Source of the DNA: Immersiella caudata
Lineage: Eukaryota > Ascomycota > Sordariomycetes > Sordariales > Lasiosphaeriaceae
Length of the DNA stretch: 64,000 bases
Direction: 5' to 3'
Assembly: GCA_030512335.1 (NCBI GenBank)
Contig: JAULSU010000001.1
Location: forward strand, 1,550,001 to 1,614,000
Positions within the stretch are counted from its first letter, which is position 1. Each line of letters begins with the position of its first letter. The position numbers and the translations under genes are program-made. Shown one piece after another: positions 1-12,235 of this stretch. The notes beneath the pieces were generated by a model, which saw only the letters and a list, made by a program, of their open reading frames with translations, did not search any database and was not told the DNA's origin.

Positions 1-456
1 GTACGTACAAGTGTACCCTACGTTACGTTGTATCATGGTTATTTTTTCATCCTCTGCCCTCCTGGCCTCCGGTTGCCTAATCTCCCGATGTGCGCGCTCG
101 GAATGTTTGTTTCTTTGTCGGCAACACAACAAAGGTCAGCCATGCAAAACATGATTCTTTGACGCGGTCGGCCGAAAACGGGGAACATTTCCAGTCTTCC
201 ATTGATTTTTTGCCAAGAATGCCGGATTGCGATGTTCTTTCAATTGGCATCAACGCATAATTTTGCTGCTGACATGGATGCAAAGGGGTAGGTAGCTCCT
301 TCCCCCTTATCCCCCCTTTCCCCTCAACCGCTGAGCGCTGCCAATCTCTGCAGAGCTTTCCCAACACCACAGAACCACACGCAGCACTCATCTGGTTTAT
401 CTTCAACATTCTGCCCCCGTACAATTTGATGACCAAACCCGCCTCGTTTGTTCAAG
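1..456. other. Gene-free left edge and upstream region of the first gene
   Basis: No coding segment with a plausible start, composition or splice pattern is visible on either strand. The reverse-strand reading frames here are short and look like chance. The right part is pyrimidine-rich with CCC/TTC runs, as expected for a fungal promoter and leader of the gene starting at 457. Confidence 0.5.
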
Positions 457-3400
457 ATGCCATTGTCACCCCCTCGCAGCTCACCACTGGGGCCGAACCG
501 CGGGTCGCCGACAGGCAGCGGCGGTGCCAGTTCTGAATGCCGTGTGGGCAAACCTCTCGACAGCGAATTCGTCGAGTTTCTCGAGGAGTATTCCGAGAGG
601 CAGGATGTGCCGAGAAAGTTCAGATCCTGGCTCCGGGACGAAGTCCTCGACGACAAGGGCATCCGTTCGGAAATCAATCGTCGCCAGGTTATCGAATGCT
701 ACCTCAAGAATCCTGAAGTCGAGTCTTTTGACGCTGGAGACGAGTTTTTTGAGAAGGCCAAAGAGTACCAGTTCTCCATGGACTGGTCCCGTCGAGACAG
801 GGGGTTTTTCTACAAGATCCCACGCAAGTATCGCCCGGCGCCCGATGAGCCGCCAGCCGTCCCGACTGTCAAGGAGCCCGAGATTGGAGAGACCTACGAG
901 TTTGAGGATCTCGGAGATGGTATTGAGAAGGGTGTCCAAGCGTGGTTCGACGACTCGAATGCCCCCTGGCCTGCGACTACACCGCAGATGGCCCGCCGCA
1001 GGGATGCCAGCACCCCTCAACCCGACGCTGTCCTCGGTGCGTTAGGTGCCTTGACCCCGGTGTCGACACATCGTGGCTCTCGGGGCGGGGCTCCGCCACC
1101 CCCGACATCCACTTCAGGCCTGTCTCCGGACTCGCATTATCGCGGACGACCGGGACCGCCGCTGAGAGCCCGTCTGGAAACCATACGGACATTCCTGGCC
1201 GACGAAGACGTGGGCCGCTGCGCCACCTGGGCCAAGCAGTTTGATGAGATTTCCGAGTATCTGGAATGGTTACACGCAGACGACGACGCAAAGCAGCTTG
1301 ATAACGCTCCGCCAGAAACGCGTGCCTTGTTCAACGAGGTTGTAGCCATGGCATTGACGCACCGAGTGTTCGAAAGCCATAAGCACGGCATCGTGCCATT
1401 CGAAGTCCCGCCGCCCCCCACGATTCCCAGGAGATCGACACGGCTGGACTGGGCCGTTCAGACCAAAAATTGGCCAGGCCCGTCTCTTGAACCGGCCGTC
1501 CTGAAGCTCGATCTTCCCCGCCCGCAGTATCCGCGCCCTGCGCAACCGGTAAACACCATGAGCTCCTCCAAAGCTGATCAGTCTTTTACGCGAGACACTT
1601 ATCAGTTTTGGGAGGGTGATGGGAGCAAAGAAGCGGACAACCTCGCCGTTGTGGAAGCACAAACATTCGCCGAATTTGAAGCCGAGGGCCGCATCGATGG
1701 TGTTCGTCGCGATGCCAACGACACCGGCCCGATCGTTCTCCCCGATGAGAATGGCACCCGGGTGCACCCAGGCGACGAAAAGGGCTGGGCCAAGGAGCAT
1801 GGTGCACGAAGAGTAGCGCTGCAATCCATGCTGAGACGATTCAACGCATCAGAGCAGCGACAGTTACCATTCTCCTTCGGGCGAGTAACATTGCCGCTGG
1901 CGGCCGGGGTCTTGGAAGAGGCGCGAGAAGGTCCCCGCCGCCCCCAGTGGGATGCTCCCAGTCTACCGCGCGAACAAATGCCGGCGCAACTCGAAAATCA
2001 ACCCTACCTCGTCGCCTACCAGCGTTACCTCTCGGAACTCAAAGATGTGCGCAAGGCGGCGCTGAGGTCCTTCCAGAACAAGCACCACAGCAAGTTCGGA
2101 AGGGCCTCGTTGCCCAAGAGCCTCGTGGCCGGGGGCCCGTACATTTGGCGGGAACTTGACTGGCAAGATCAAGTCGACGAGGATCTTCTCAGACAGTGTC
2201 GGGCTGCTCTCAGTGCGTTGAAGGACGCAAACAGGCGCACCCCCCGAAAACTTCTTAGGGATACGATTGCACTGGCTGAAGTAGGTCTGAGCGGCGAGCT
2301 CCACAACCACGAGGTGCCCCCTGAAGTCAAGTTACATCCCGAAGAGCAAGAAGAGATAGAGCTCCATGATGGCGAGCGTAAAAACGCTCCTCGTTTTCTT
2401 AGCGCCAAAGATGTCTCATGGATCAAGTACTTGGCCACCGATTCATGGACGAATGCCCTAGAACCAAACACGCCCAAGGACAAATATCGACTGTTCCTCA
2501 TCTTCGCCGCTCGCGTGAAGAAGCTGCTCAATGACCGAAACCCCAACAGCCTGTTCGGCACAGCTGACACCCAGGTGACGATTGAGCAATTACTCGAGGT
2601 TCTCAACGCTGGGGTGGGAAACAGCGCGGTTGACAAAGTCGAGTTCGGACCTTTCGATGCTGTAGCTTGGCTGACACGCCTCGGAAATACTGGTCACGTC
2701 CTGTTTCACCGGGACATCTCCTGCTACGGTGTCATCAGCCGTCCCAGATATGAGAACCATCCGGAAGACCGCGTCGAGGACTCTCGAAGGCCACAATCCA
2801 CCATCGGCACCGCAGGGGACAATCAACACTACCCACGTGCGAGCGCAAGCGTTGTCGCCTTCTTCAAGGCTCTCGGCTACCGCTTGGGATACACTATCTA
2901 CTTGCTCGATTGGGCGAGAAAGGAATCGGGCCCATCGCGTCGCCCTCACGCTTCAACCCTCGAGAAGGACATCCGCAATTGGGGAGGTTCATTCAGCTCT
3001 GATGTTAAAGCCGGTCTCATCGAGAGGTTGAAGAAGATTGATCCGAACGCCAACATTGATGCGGACACAGTCATCCCGTGGGTGCGCGAGAAGATCATTG
3101 ACGAGATCAGTGCCAATGACACCATGCTGGCGCCTGGCCGCGAGAAATCCTTCAGGGGCTCGGATGGCAAGGAGCGCAAAGTCTTCGTACGTGACCACAA
3201 CTGGGAGTGGGCATCAGAGCAGGTGCGCCAGCGTAAGGTGCCGCGATTCATGGACGTCAATCGCTGGCCTCAAGGCCATGGCTACCTGTCTTCGGACGAA
3301 AAGCAAGCCTACGACCCAGACAGTCGTCTCGACCCTGCGAATAACTACGATCCTTCCGCACTTGATCCCATCGAGCAGCGTTTCCGCCGACCAAGACTGA

Positions 3401-3919
3401 AGCGGTACGGCGAGGACCGTGACCTCGTCCAGTTCCGCGCTGGCCGACCTGTCTTCCCCATCGGCGACACACGACATCAACAGCGTGTCATCGAAGAGTA
3501 CATGACTGACATGGCTCATGAAGGTCTGTCTCAAGTTCTAACCCTTTAGTGAAGACAAAATAACCGACGTGTTTATAGCCATTGGCCTGCCCCGTAAACA
3601 GTCGTGGGGCGCCGTCTTCCGGGCGTTTACGAGACCTCTTAAGCGCCTCTTTCCGTTTCAGGACGAGGATGATGATTCCCCGCTTGAGCATCCGCCCCTG
3701 AAATCAGTGAAGTTAAGTAGGGTGCCCAAGAGTTGGAGCCCGGAAGAGGAGGCGCTCAAGGAAGCCGCGAGGCAAGAAGAGGCGCGTGCGAGGGCTAGGT
3801 TGGACGACGATATGGATATCGATGATGCGGCGCCAGATGGATACGACGATTTAGGGTTGGATGATGAGGACGATGGAGATGACGGGGGTAACAATTCTCC
3901 CGGGACGATCATTCTTTAG
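457..3919 (+). CDS. Large protein of unknown function, two exons, 1135 aa
   Basis: I do not recognise this protein. The model is exon 457-3523 plus exon 3579-3919. The open frame can be extended to a TTG at 448, but the first ATG is at 457, so I start there. The first exon seems to run to a TAG at 3547, but a 55-nt intron (GTCTGT...TATAG) joins GAA-G to CC-ATT in phase and adds a C-terminal tail rich in Asp/Glu. The N-terminus is rich in Pro, Ser and Gly (MPLSPPRSSP). Residues about 30-130 look folded, with Trp/Arg-rich helices such as RKFRSWLRDEVLDD. Pro-rich low-complexity linkers (for example GGAPPPPTSTSG near residue 215) separate this from a long C-terminal region. The last about 60 residues contain WSPEEEALKEAARQEEARAR and an Asp-rich run. 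No signal peptide or membrane span is seen. A nuclear or scaffolding role is possible, but nothing in the sequence proves one. Confidence 0.8.
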
Positions 3920-4070
3920 TTGGGACGGCTCCGCGAGATTAATTTGGTTCTTCTGTTTTGTGTAGTTTTGAGGTCCGGTCAAGGGATTTGGAAAACTTGA
4001 TTTTATCTGCACATTTTTGTCTGCTCTCTTCAGGCGTTTTATAGAATTGACAGGCATTTCCCAGACTCAC

Positions 4071-6069
4071 CTACTCTCCCTTCTTCGTCGTGCTAACCGC
4101 CTTCCCTGAAGCAATAATGCCAACCAAGCTCGAATCGTCGTGGATATAGAGCGTCATGACCTTTGGGCCGGGGTAATGTCTTACTGCGTGCGCCACCCAC
4201 CACAAGCCTGTGATCGTAACCACGCCCGCCAGGATCACCGCGTTGTAATTCATCGATTCTACCGTTGTGGGAATTACGTATGCTATGATCATTATCAGTA
4301 TCAGTATCCTACCCACGCGTGCATATTCCCGACCCGAATAGAAGGAGGGAATAGGGGTGAACTTACGAAAACAATAAAACACATTAAACATGACTATAAA
4401 CACCACCGCCAACGCATTCACGGGTGCTCCAAACTTTCCTAGGTGGAATGGCCCTTTGGGAAAGTACTTCCTCCCGGAGTGGAGGTTTGCAGCGAAGGGG
4501 ATAGCGTAGGATGTGGTGGTTAGGATTATGAAGGAGCCGGCGAGGTTAAGGAAGGCGACGGGTGAGCCGAGAGGGATGGCGCCAAGGCCGGTGGCGATTG
4601 TTGCTGGGGGGTGTGAGTATTACGGCGGGAAGGAGAGGGGGTTTGAAGCGGTGGGACACACCAACGAAGAGCGTGGCTGGGACAGGACAGCTCAGTCGCT
4701 CGTTGACGGACGAAAACCACTTGGAAAAGGGTACGGCGTTATCGCGGGCGAGAGCCCAGTAGATGCGGGAGTTGGTGACGGTGGTACCGATGCAACAGAG
4801 AACGGTGGCGCACCAAATGATGAAGAGGAGGCCGAAAGTAGCACCTCTGTTCACGTTTCCAGCTGCGTCGGCGGTGGCTTGTTCGTAGATATTCACCAAG
4901 GGGTAGGTGTTGACACCGAGTGTAAGGACGCTGATGTCGGTTATGGCGTATGATAGGGCGATGGCGAAGCAGAACGCGTCTGGGTGTTTAGAATACACCT
5001 CCCAAACTGGTTTCATGTGTGCGTTGACTTACAGAGAAATCCAAGGCCAATCTGCAGAGCAATGGCTACTGGTAGGTCACGTCTTGGATGAGGTAACTCC
5101 TCAGCCATGTGGGTAATGGCATCAGGAGTCCCAATGGTAAACGCGCCGTTCAAGACGCCGAGAAGAAAGGCGACGCCACTCTGCCAGCCTGTGAGGTTGT
5201 TCTCCTCGAAGGATCCCCAGACAAATTGGTTGCTTGCGTGTTGCTTCGGCATGGCTGTTATGACAACGATGGTGACGATACCCCCCACGATGATAAAAAA
5301 CATGCCGGCATTCTGAGTATGTGGGATGAGTCGGTTGGCAAAGATGATAAGAGCTACTCCTAGCCAGAGAACCAGGAGGTAGGCGATGTAGACGTGCCAC
5401 TGTTCGAAGACGTAATCTTCAGCATGGTAGACGACGTACATATTCACCGAAATGTTGGCGGCAATCTGGACGAGAGCGGCGAGATCAAACATCCAGCCAT
5501 AGAAGTTGATCCACCCAGTGACGAATCCGAGAAATCGTCCATATTTGCTTCCACCAGCTATTGTTGCCCAGTGGTAAACACCACCGGCGGTTGGGACAGA
5601 GGAAGCAAACTAAACCGCGGTCAGACACTTAACTCTGCTAGGGCATCCAATATCACAGAGTGAAGATCTCTCGTACCTCAGCCAGACCCAGCCCGATAAA
5701 GGTGTAATAAAACAAGGCAACAATAAGCCCAAAGATGATACCTGGTGGGCCTCCATTGACTATCAAGGTGCCAGTTAGCTAACTTTAAACATCCAAACCT
5801 TCAAAAGCCAGGCCGAGGAAAGTCATACGAATCGAGACCGATATAGACGACCCCAATGCCACCCAGGCATTATCAACCGTCACGGCAATCCCAGCAAGCC
5901 CCAAAAGCCCATACTGCCTCTTGAGCTCGTCTCTATACCCAGAGGCATTCACCACAACACCATCTTCCACCGCCAACACCGTCTCGTCCTCCGATCCGCC
6001 TTCCAAGGTAGCAGGCTCTTTCGTAGCAGGCCCTTTCGCCGCAGCGGACTCCCTCACTGCTTCGTTCAT
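4071..6069 (-). CDS. APC-family amino acid/choline/GABA-type permease, 555 aa
   Basis: This is a multispanning plasma-membrane transporter of the amino acid/polyamine/organocation superfamily, in the fungal branch that includes choline (Hnm1-like) and GABA (Uga4-like) permeases. Exons on the minus strand are 6069-5829, 5759-5677, 5609-5033, 4979-4662, 4603-4367 and 4282-4071. All joins keep phase and total 555 codons plus stop. The cytosolic N-tail (about 50 residues) is followed by the family signature YGLLGLAGIAVTVDNAWVAL, then NGGPPGIIFGL after intron 1. Later spans include SSVPTAGGVYHWAT, NRLIPHTQNAG, FTIGTPDAITHMAEE (the conserved helix-6/8 loop) and CFPYVIPTTVESMNY. About 12 hydrophobic segments are present, and the length matches the family. 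Substrate cannot be fixed from sequence: GABA, choline and amino acids are all possible. It converges on the unknown protein on its left, with about 150 bp between them. Confidence 0.9.
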
Positions 6070-7297
6070 GGCGAGGACCGTTCTCCGTCAACTCGACGTG
6101 CGAACCGAGGTAAGATGCCAAGCCGCAACGGAAGTACCTGCGTGCTGTGGAGTCTGGGCAGGGGTACAAAAGAGAACGCGGAGAAAAAAAGCAGCCAAGA
6201 GGAGCTAAGAATGCGTGGAAGCAAAAAAACTCCGAAAAATCTGAGAAGGCGCGATTGGTGATGTTTTAAGATGTGAATTTCTTGGCGCTGAGTGCCTTCC
6301 TGAGATTTCAAGTAAACACTGCCACTAGCAGAGAGAACCAGGTCGCTATCTCATTCGTGATAGCATCTCATCAACTGGTAAAACCCTTGACTTGAGGAAA
6401 TACTCTTCCTCGGCGCGACCTATCATGCCATCTCCTGGTCGAACCAGCACTGGTTCAACTGTCTTATCGTTCCAATAAGATGAAGTGGGGTATGTATCCC
6501 TGATGCTGAAGTGCGGCGAGATTGCACCTTGCAGCAGCAGAGGTAGGGCAAGATCTGACAGCGGAGCGAAATGGCCGGAGAGAATCCGGCAGTTGTAGCG
6601 ATGGGTTCGGTAATCTGACATCTTGGGAAAGGGGAGGGATGGTTGGCATGAGGTCGTTCGTAGTTCCTGGGTCGATATTGCGGCTGACGTTGAGTGAGGT
6701 CCGAAGTCGGCAGTTGGAAAACAGAATGCTCTGGAGAAGGCATGTCGTTTGAAAGGCTGCTGCAGCTCTTCAATTGCGTGGAGAGAATGAGCGAGATGCA
6801 AAAAGCACCGAAAGGCCGTTTCGTTGTGGATCTCAAGAGAGGGTTCGGAAGGGAAGAACTTGCTTGGTGCCTGGTTCCATTTGTCCAACATATCCCAATT
6901 TCTAACATTGATAAGAAGGTCACCTACATGCAGACGCAGCGCGCATCACCAGTTCCTGATAACGCGTCAGCGACTCTTGGTTTGGATATTATTCCGAGAA
7001 TCAAACTGACAACTACCAGCTAAGGGGCGGGGGGATTATCCTTATCAAGCCACCAGCTGCCGTTGTGTAGTTCACCCCAACGCTGCGAGACGCTGGGATA
7101 TACAGATCCCTTCCTTAATGCTGCTAGTGTAGCCGCTATTACTTCCTCTAGGCGCTCTATCGGGATCATCAACAGTAATAGCAGAAAGCCACCCATCTTC
7201 CGGACATAGCCCAGAGCGCAAAACGAAAGAAAAAAAACCAGAAGCCTCCCGATGCAACGAACGCTCCCCAGAAGTACTCTTAAGAAGCACAGCAGAT
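6070..7297. other. Gene-free stretch upstream of the permease and downstream of NPT1
   Basis: About 1.2 kb separating the permease start from the nicotinate phosphoribosyltransferase stop. Both flanking genes point left, so this holds the permease promoter and the 3' region of the next gene. Reverse-strand frames of 166-181 codons at 6346-6923 have no recognisable domain and were not called. Confidence 0.4.
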
Positions 7298-8792
7298 TTA
7301 TGCCTTGGCATCCTCTTCCTTTCCCCAGCGTGCGGATTCATCTCCCCCTTCCCAGTCCTTCTCGACATACCCAAGCTCACGCTTGACTTGCTCAACCGTC
7401 TCCTTGTCACCCGTATTCTTCCCGATATTGTCGCTGCTTTGAGTTAGCACGCTAAGAGCACGTGCTTGCTGCAATAAGAGCTTACCTGATCTTGATCGCT
7501 GGCCTTCCCGCTGCTGAGCTCAGCTTAATAACGATGTTCAGCGGGGTCGACTTTGTCCCGGTCTTAGTGTGGATGAAGTCATTGGTAAAGAAGGTCCCCA
7601 CACCAAAAGTCGGCTGGAATCCTGCCGCCTCCGACACCTCCTTGTACTCCAGACAGCGGTCGATGTTCAGAGAATCCGAGAAGACAATGACCTTCTTGTC
7701 TTGAATATCTTGCTCGTCGTAGAACTTGCGCATGAGCTTCACGAAGGTCATCGGGTCGCCCGAGTCTTGCCGCACTCCGGTGAAGACCTCAGCGTAAGAT
7801 TTGTTTGGCTTGAGGGTCTTGGCCAATGATGTGGCTGCCGATATGAAAGAGTCGGCCATGCTCGGTTTCCGATCCGGGGCTTCTGTGCGTTCTCCCAGGT
7901 GTCTGACTGGCTTGTTGAATGATCGAAGAAACTCAGGGGTGCCGAAAGTGTCAGTCAAGGCAATACCGAGGACGCCTTCTCCGAAGCAGCCAACCCAGCG
8001 AGAGAGTGCTTCCTCCGTTGCCTCCTTGTAGTCACCGGTGATAGCAGCAACGCCCATGAACCACTCATGCGCCACTGTGCCAACTGGAGGGATATTAAAG
8101 CGCATAGCCAAATGGACGTTGCTCGTTCCTGAGAGCTTTCCGGGCAATCCCCGCGCTGATGCTTCCTTGCTAGCTTTGGTAAGACCCCGGAAGACAAGCG
8201 CTTGGGTGTGATAGTCTCGCCGACGCCGGGTGCCGAACTCGGAAAAGACACAGCCGGCCTCCAGCAACCGCATTCCCTTCTCAAACGCTTTGTCCTCCTG
8301 ACCTTCGTAGGTCCAGTCTGGGTCCATGAACTTGAAGTATGCCTCAGATGTCAGAGCAAGAAGAGGGATCTCGTAGAGAATGGTATCCACCCAAGGACCG
8401 CTGATCTTGATGTCAAGATCTCCAAGGTCAGTCTCAGCGCCGGTGTCCTCGCTAATTGGGACGAATTTGATGGTGACTTGATCCCTCGGGCGGAGGCGGA
8501 ACTCTTTCAGAAACTCCAGGTAGGCAGATGTCAAATATGGGCAGTGGTTGGTGAGATACTGGTACTCCTCATCGGAAAGCGAAATGTTTCCAAGCTTCTG
8601 GATTTGTTGCTCAAGCCAGGCGAATGCTTTTCGTGACAGTTTCTTTTCCGGTGTGCGGTTTGTGAACGAGTAGGTAACTGGAACATCTTTGTAGTACTTG
8701 AGGACGGCGCATTGCATCGTTAACTTGTACAAGTCGGTATCCAAAAAGGAGATGACCCCTTCTGGGTAGGGCGAGGAGCTATTGAAGTCCAT
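7298..8792 (-). CDS. NPT1: Nicotinate phosphoribosyltransferase, 480 aa
   Basis: This enzyme joins nicotinic acid to PRPP, using ATP, to give nicotinate mononucleotide. It is the entry step of the Preiss-Handler NAD salvage pathway (nucleus/cytosol). Exons are 8792-7486 and 7433-7298, with a 52-nt intron. The frame can be extended to a TTG at 8798, but the first ATG is at 8792. The N-terminus has the family motif LDTDLYKLTMQ. Residues about 239-244 read TVAHEW, whose His is the one phosphorylated in the ATPase cycle of characterised family members. GVRQDSGDP lies near residue 340 and FSDSLN near 372. The intron splits Ser in IKISDNIGKNTGD, the conserved loop near the C-terminus, and the final exon ends with WEGGDESARWGKEEDAKA. 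Without splicing the protein would lose this tail. Length agrees with fungal enzymes. The gene is divergent from UTP4. Confidence 0.96.
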
Positions 8793-9531
8793 ACTCAACG
8801 TGATGTTTTTGCGACTGGAATGAGAGGCAGGGTGGCTCGGTCAGTCAGCCTTGAGAAGGCGCGAGCTTTCTAGACTTTGGGTAAATTTAGAATCCCTCGC
8901 GTGGCGCCTAGATATGAAGATTACAGCGGGAGGTGTGTTGGGTTGGGAGTAGCCGACTTTCGTATGGGAACGAGGCTGAACGAGAGCTAAAAGAGGAATA
9001 GAAACGTGAGACACGTCAACCGATTTGTGAAGGGAGTGAACGGCTGCACACCAAAGAAAGGGAACCAAAGTCAGGTTAGAAGAATTGGAGCCCCGATATA
9101 TAGAACTGCTTAGAAATCGAGTGGATTTGAGGAGAGTTGGTCCTTCAGTAATGTTTATTACTCACCAATTCGTACCAAGTATACGGGTAGGTTGACGCGC
9201 GATGCTCCCCGCGCTGCAGATTCCATGCCATGTGCTGATGACGGAAGTGGGGTTCGCGGGGTCCTGTGGCCTAATCAGCTGACAATAAACGGCTGAAAAC
9301 GGCGACGATAAGCCCTCTTTTCTGTAGCCCAAGGCGGTGAGCCCAGCTGCCTCTCTGGTGCCGTTTTCAGCACGGACCACGCTGAATTCCTGACCGACCT
9401 CATCGCAAAAAAAGTTTGGGCGGCAGAAAAAAAGTTGAGAACAGCCTCAGACAATCAGAGACCCCGCCAAGAGGCCGAATTCCATAGACATTGTTGTGGC
9501 GGTTCTGCGTCCCAGAGCGCCAAAACGAATC
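8793..9531. other. Divergent promoter between NPT1 and UTP4
   Basis: About 740 bp separating two head-to-head ATGs. It must carry both promoters. A/T-rich runs lie in the UTP4-proximal part (9406-9436), together with a PAC-like element listed separately. No coding segment was seen. Confidence 0.6.
9399..9406 (-). promoter_or_regulatory. PAC-like box upstream of UTP4
   Basis: The minus strand reads GCGATGAG, the core of the polymerase A and C (PAC) element known from yeast ribosome-biogenesis promoters. It lies about 125 bp upstream of the UTP4 ATG and is followed on the plus strand by an A-rich run. The match is exact over 8 bases; use in this fungus is inferred. Confidence 0.4.
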
Positions 9532-12235
9532 ATGGATATTCACAGGTGCCGGTTTGTGCCTTATCCCGCCTCTGCGATCAACGCCGTCGCATTCTCGCAC
9601 TCGTCGCTGCCGACAACGCTCGCCTCGAGGCCCCAGCTGCTGAAGCATGTCCAGGTGCGCCTCGCCATTGGGCGCGCAAACGGCGACATCGAAATCTGGA
9701 ACCCCCTCAACGGCCTCTGGCACCAAGAGCTCATCATCCCCGGCGGTAAAAGCCGCAGCGTTGACGGCCTAGTTTGGATCACCGACGCTGACGAGGAAAC
9801 GAGCAACGGCAAAACCATTCTCGGCAAGTCGCGCCTCTTCAGCATCGGCTACACCTCTGCCGTCACCGAATGGGACCTGGAGAAGGCAAAGCCCAAGACG
9901 TACGCAAGCGGTCAACATGGCGAAATATGGTGTCTCGGTGCGCAGCCCCCAGTGCTGGGAAAGAATGGAGTTGTGCTGCCCAGCGCGAGGAAGCTCGTCG
10001 CAGGCACGGTGGACGGCAATTTGGTACTCTACTCGACCGAGGACGATGACCTGAAGTTCGTCAAGTCTCTTATCAGAACTCCCTCCAAGAACACCAAGAT
10101 GATCTGCATCGCCTTCCAGACTCGAAACGTGGTTGTCGTTGGCTGCTCCAACAGCAACATTGGCGTCTACGACATTAGAAATGGGACCCTGCTGAGGCAA
10201 ATGTCTCTCGGAGCAGGCGTTCCCGGGGCTCCCAAGAGCATTATTGCGTGGTCGGTCAAATGTTTACCACGTGGCGATATCGTCTCGGGAGATTCCACCG
10301 GCCATGTTTGCATTTGGGACGGGAAGACCTACACGCAAGCTCAGCGGATCCAGAGTCATACGCAGGATGTGCTGTGCCTCGCCGTCAATGCAGACGGAAC
10401 CCAGATTGTCTCTGGTGGCATGGATAGACGGACGGTGCTCTATGAACCAAGAGCAGGGCACGCCGGAAGGTGGTCGAAGGTGTTCCATCGGAGGTATCAT
10501 GCCCATGACGTAAAGGCGATGGCTTCATTTGAAGGAAAAGGGATGAGCGTTGTTGTCTCTGGAGGTCAGTCGTACTGTGCTGCTGAAGCCGGTCACCGCT
10601 AACTTCAAACCAGGCCCCGACACCAGCCCGGTAGTGTACCCCTTCCGAACGGCGGGCAAGGAGAACCACCGAGTACTTTCTCATCTCCCTCAACAAACCA
10701 ATCTTCAAAGCGCCCCCAAAGCACGGCTCGTAATCAGCTGGTGGGGCAATGAGATCCGCATCTGGCACTTGCTTCACCCTGCCAGACGACTGCTCGACGG
10801 CGACACAACTGGTACGGACATCCGCAAGAATCGAAAGCTCATCGCCCAGATCCAAGTTCAAGGGGAATCCAATATCACTTCCGCCGCTATCAGCGCTGAC
10901 GGAACCCTACTCCTGGCTTCAACCGCCACGGAAGTAAAAGCTTTCCAACTTCACTATGACGGAACCAGCCAAATACATATAAGGAAGGTGGAAGTTACTG
11001 GCGCAAGCCACGGCGCCACGAAGGTCGAAATTTCACCAGATAGTCACTGGGCATTTTGGGTCGAGGAGGGTGTCAAGATCATGATTGCCCGTGTTATCAC
11101 AACGGAGTCGGAGACTGGCCTCGTACACACTATCTCTGCCCCCCGAAAACTGCCGCGAATTCGAAGGGTTGTCCCCAAGCACCTTGCTCTTGGAGGCCTT
11201 GGTTCATATGATAGGAAAGTTTCGCAGGTAGCGTTTTCGCCAGACAGCAAAATGCTTAGCGTCGCTGACTTGGCGGGTTACATTGACTCCTGGGTACTGC
11301 GCGCTCCTGGTGAGCTGCAGAACGGTACGGAAGACAAGTCAGACACATCCTCAAGCGATTCATCGGAAAACTCGTTGGATGAGAGCGAGGAGGAGGCAGC
11401 GGAGCGGTGGTACCCTAACCCCAAGGGCAAACTCCTCCCGAAGCTGGACACCGCCCCGGTTGTCTTGACCTTTTCGCCAGGTCACAATGAGGAGGATGGC
11501 GACTACACCCTCATCGCAATCACTGCATCAAAGGACCTCTTCGTTTTCAACCCTCTCCGTGGTGCCCTGTCAGATTGGTCCCGTCGAAACCCATCCAGCA
11601 AACTCCCCGAGCAGTTCCGCCTTTCACGAGACCCTATCAAGGGAGTCGTGTGGCAGGGACCCAGAGCTTGGGTCTACGGGCACTCGTTCCTAACTATGCT
11701 GGACCTGTCCCAGGACCTGCCAGAACCATCAGACACAGGCAGAGACGGGGCTAAGAAGGGAACCAAGCGAAAACGCCACGACCACAACGCCGGAGCCGGA
11801 GGAAAGATCAACAAGGAGCACTCGCTCGTCCCTCAGCAGATCAAGGCTGCCACAGCACCGGATTCAAACGAGTACATGGATGTCGATATGGATGACCAAA
11901 AGAGTGTAGGCGCGAGCAGCGCGTACGAGGATGACGATGACGACACAGATGGCGGTGAGCTCCAGCGTCTGAGAGACGATGCGACGACCAATGGGGAGGA
12001 TGCCAGGAAAGAAGCATCCAAGCCCAAAACGTGGAACACATACCAATACAGGCCTATACTGGGAATTGTGCCCCTTGCGAGCAAGCCTCCAAAGGAAAAG
12101 AAAAAGAAGAATGGGGAGGCCAAGCAGGAGACTGTGGATACACTGCCTCCTCTGGAAGTGGCGCTAGTTGAGCGGCCGACTTGGGACTTGGATCTTCCTG
12201 CTCGGTATCTTGCTGATGGCGAGTGGGAGAGGTGA
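9532..12235 (+). CDS. UTP4: U3 snoRNA-associated protein Utp4 (cirhin), WD40 protein, 884 aa
   Basis: Utp4 is a subunit of the t-UTP/UTP-A complex, which binds nascent pre-rRNA in the nucleolus. It is needed for optimal rDNA transcription and early 18S processing. Exons are 9532-10564 and 10614-12235; the 49-nt intron (GTCAGT...ACCAG, branch GCTAAC) splits a Gly codon in VVVSGG. The ATG at 9532 starts MDIHRCRFVPYP, the typical Utp4 beginning; the frame extends further upstream without an ATG. WD-like repeats run through residues about 10-560, for example RLAIGRANGDIEIWNP, SGDSTGHVCIWDGKTYTQ and VSGGMDRRTVLYEP, followed by SWWGNEIRIWHLLHPA in the second propeller. An acidic Ser/Asp linker (near residues 590-620) and a Lys-rich C-terminal part (GTKRKRHDH) fit a nucleolar protein. 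Length and order match the family. Confidence 0.95.

Noticed and set aside
481..1020. Long reverse-strand frame inside the first gene
   Set aside because: It is the complement of the better-supported plus-strand exon and has no motif of its own.
6346..6923. Two overlapping minus-strand frames of 166 and 181 codons
   Set aside because: They use different frames of the same DNA, show no domain, and have no splice partners; could be a remnant but support is too thin.
7072..7410. 112-codon minus-strand frame downstream of NPT1
   Set aside because: It overlaps the last NPT1 exon in another frame; the spliced NPT1 frame explains the sequence with conserved family residues.
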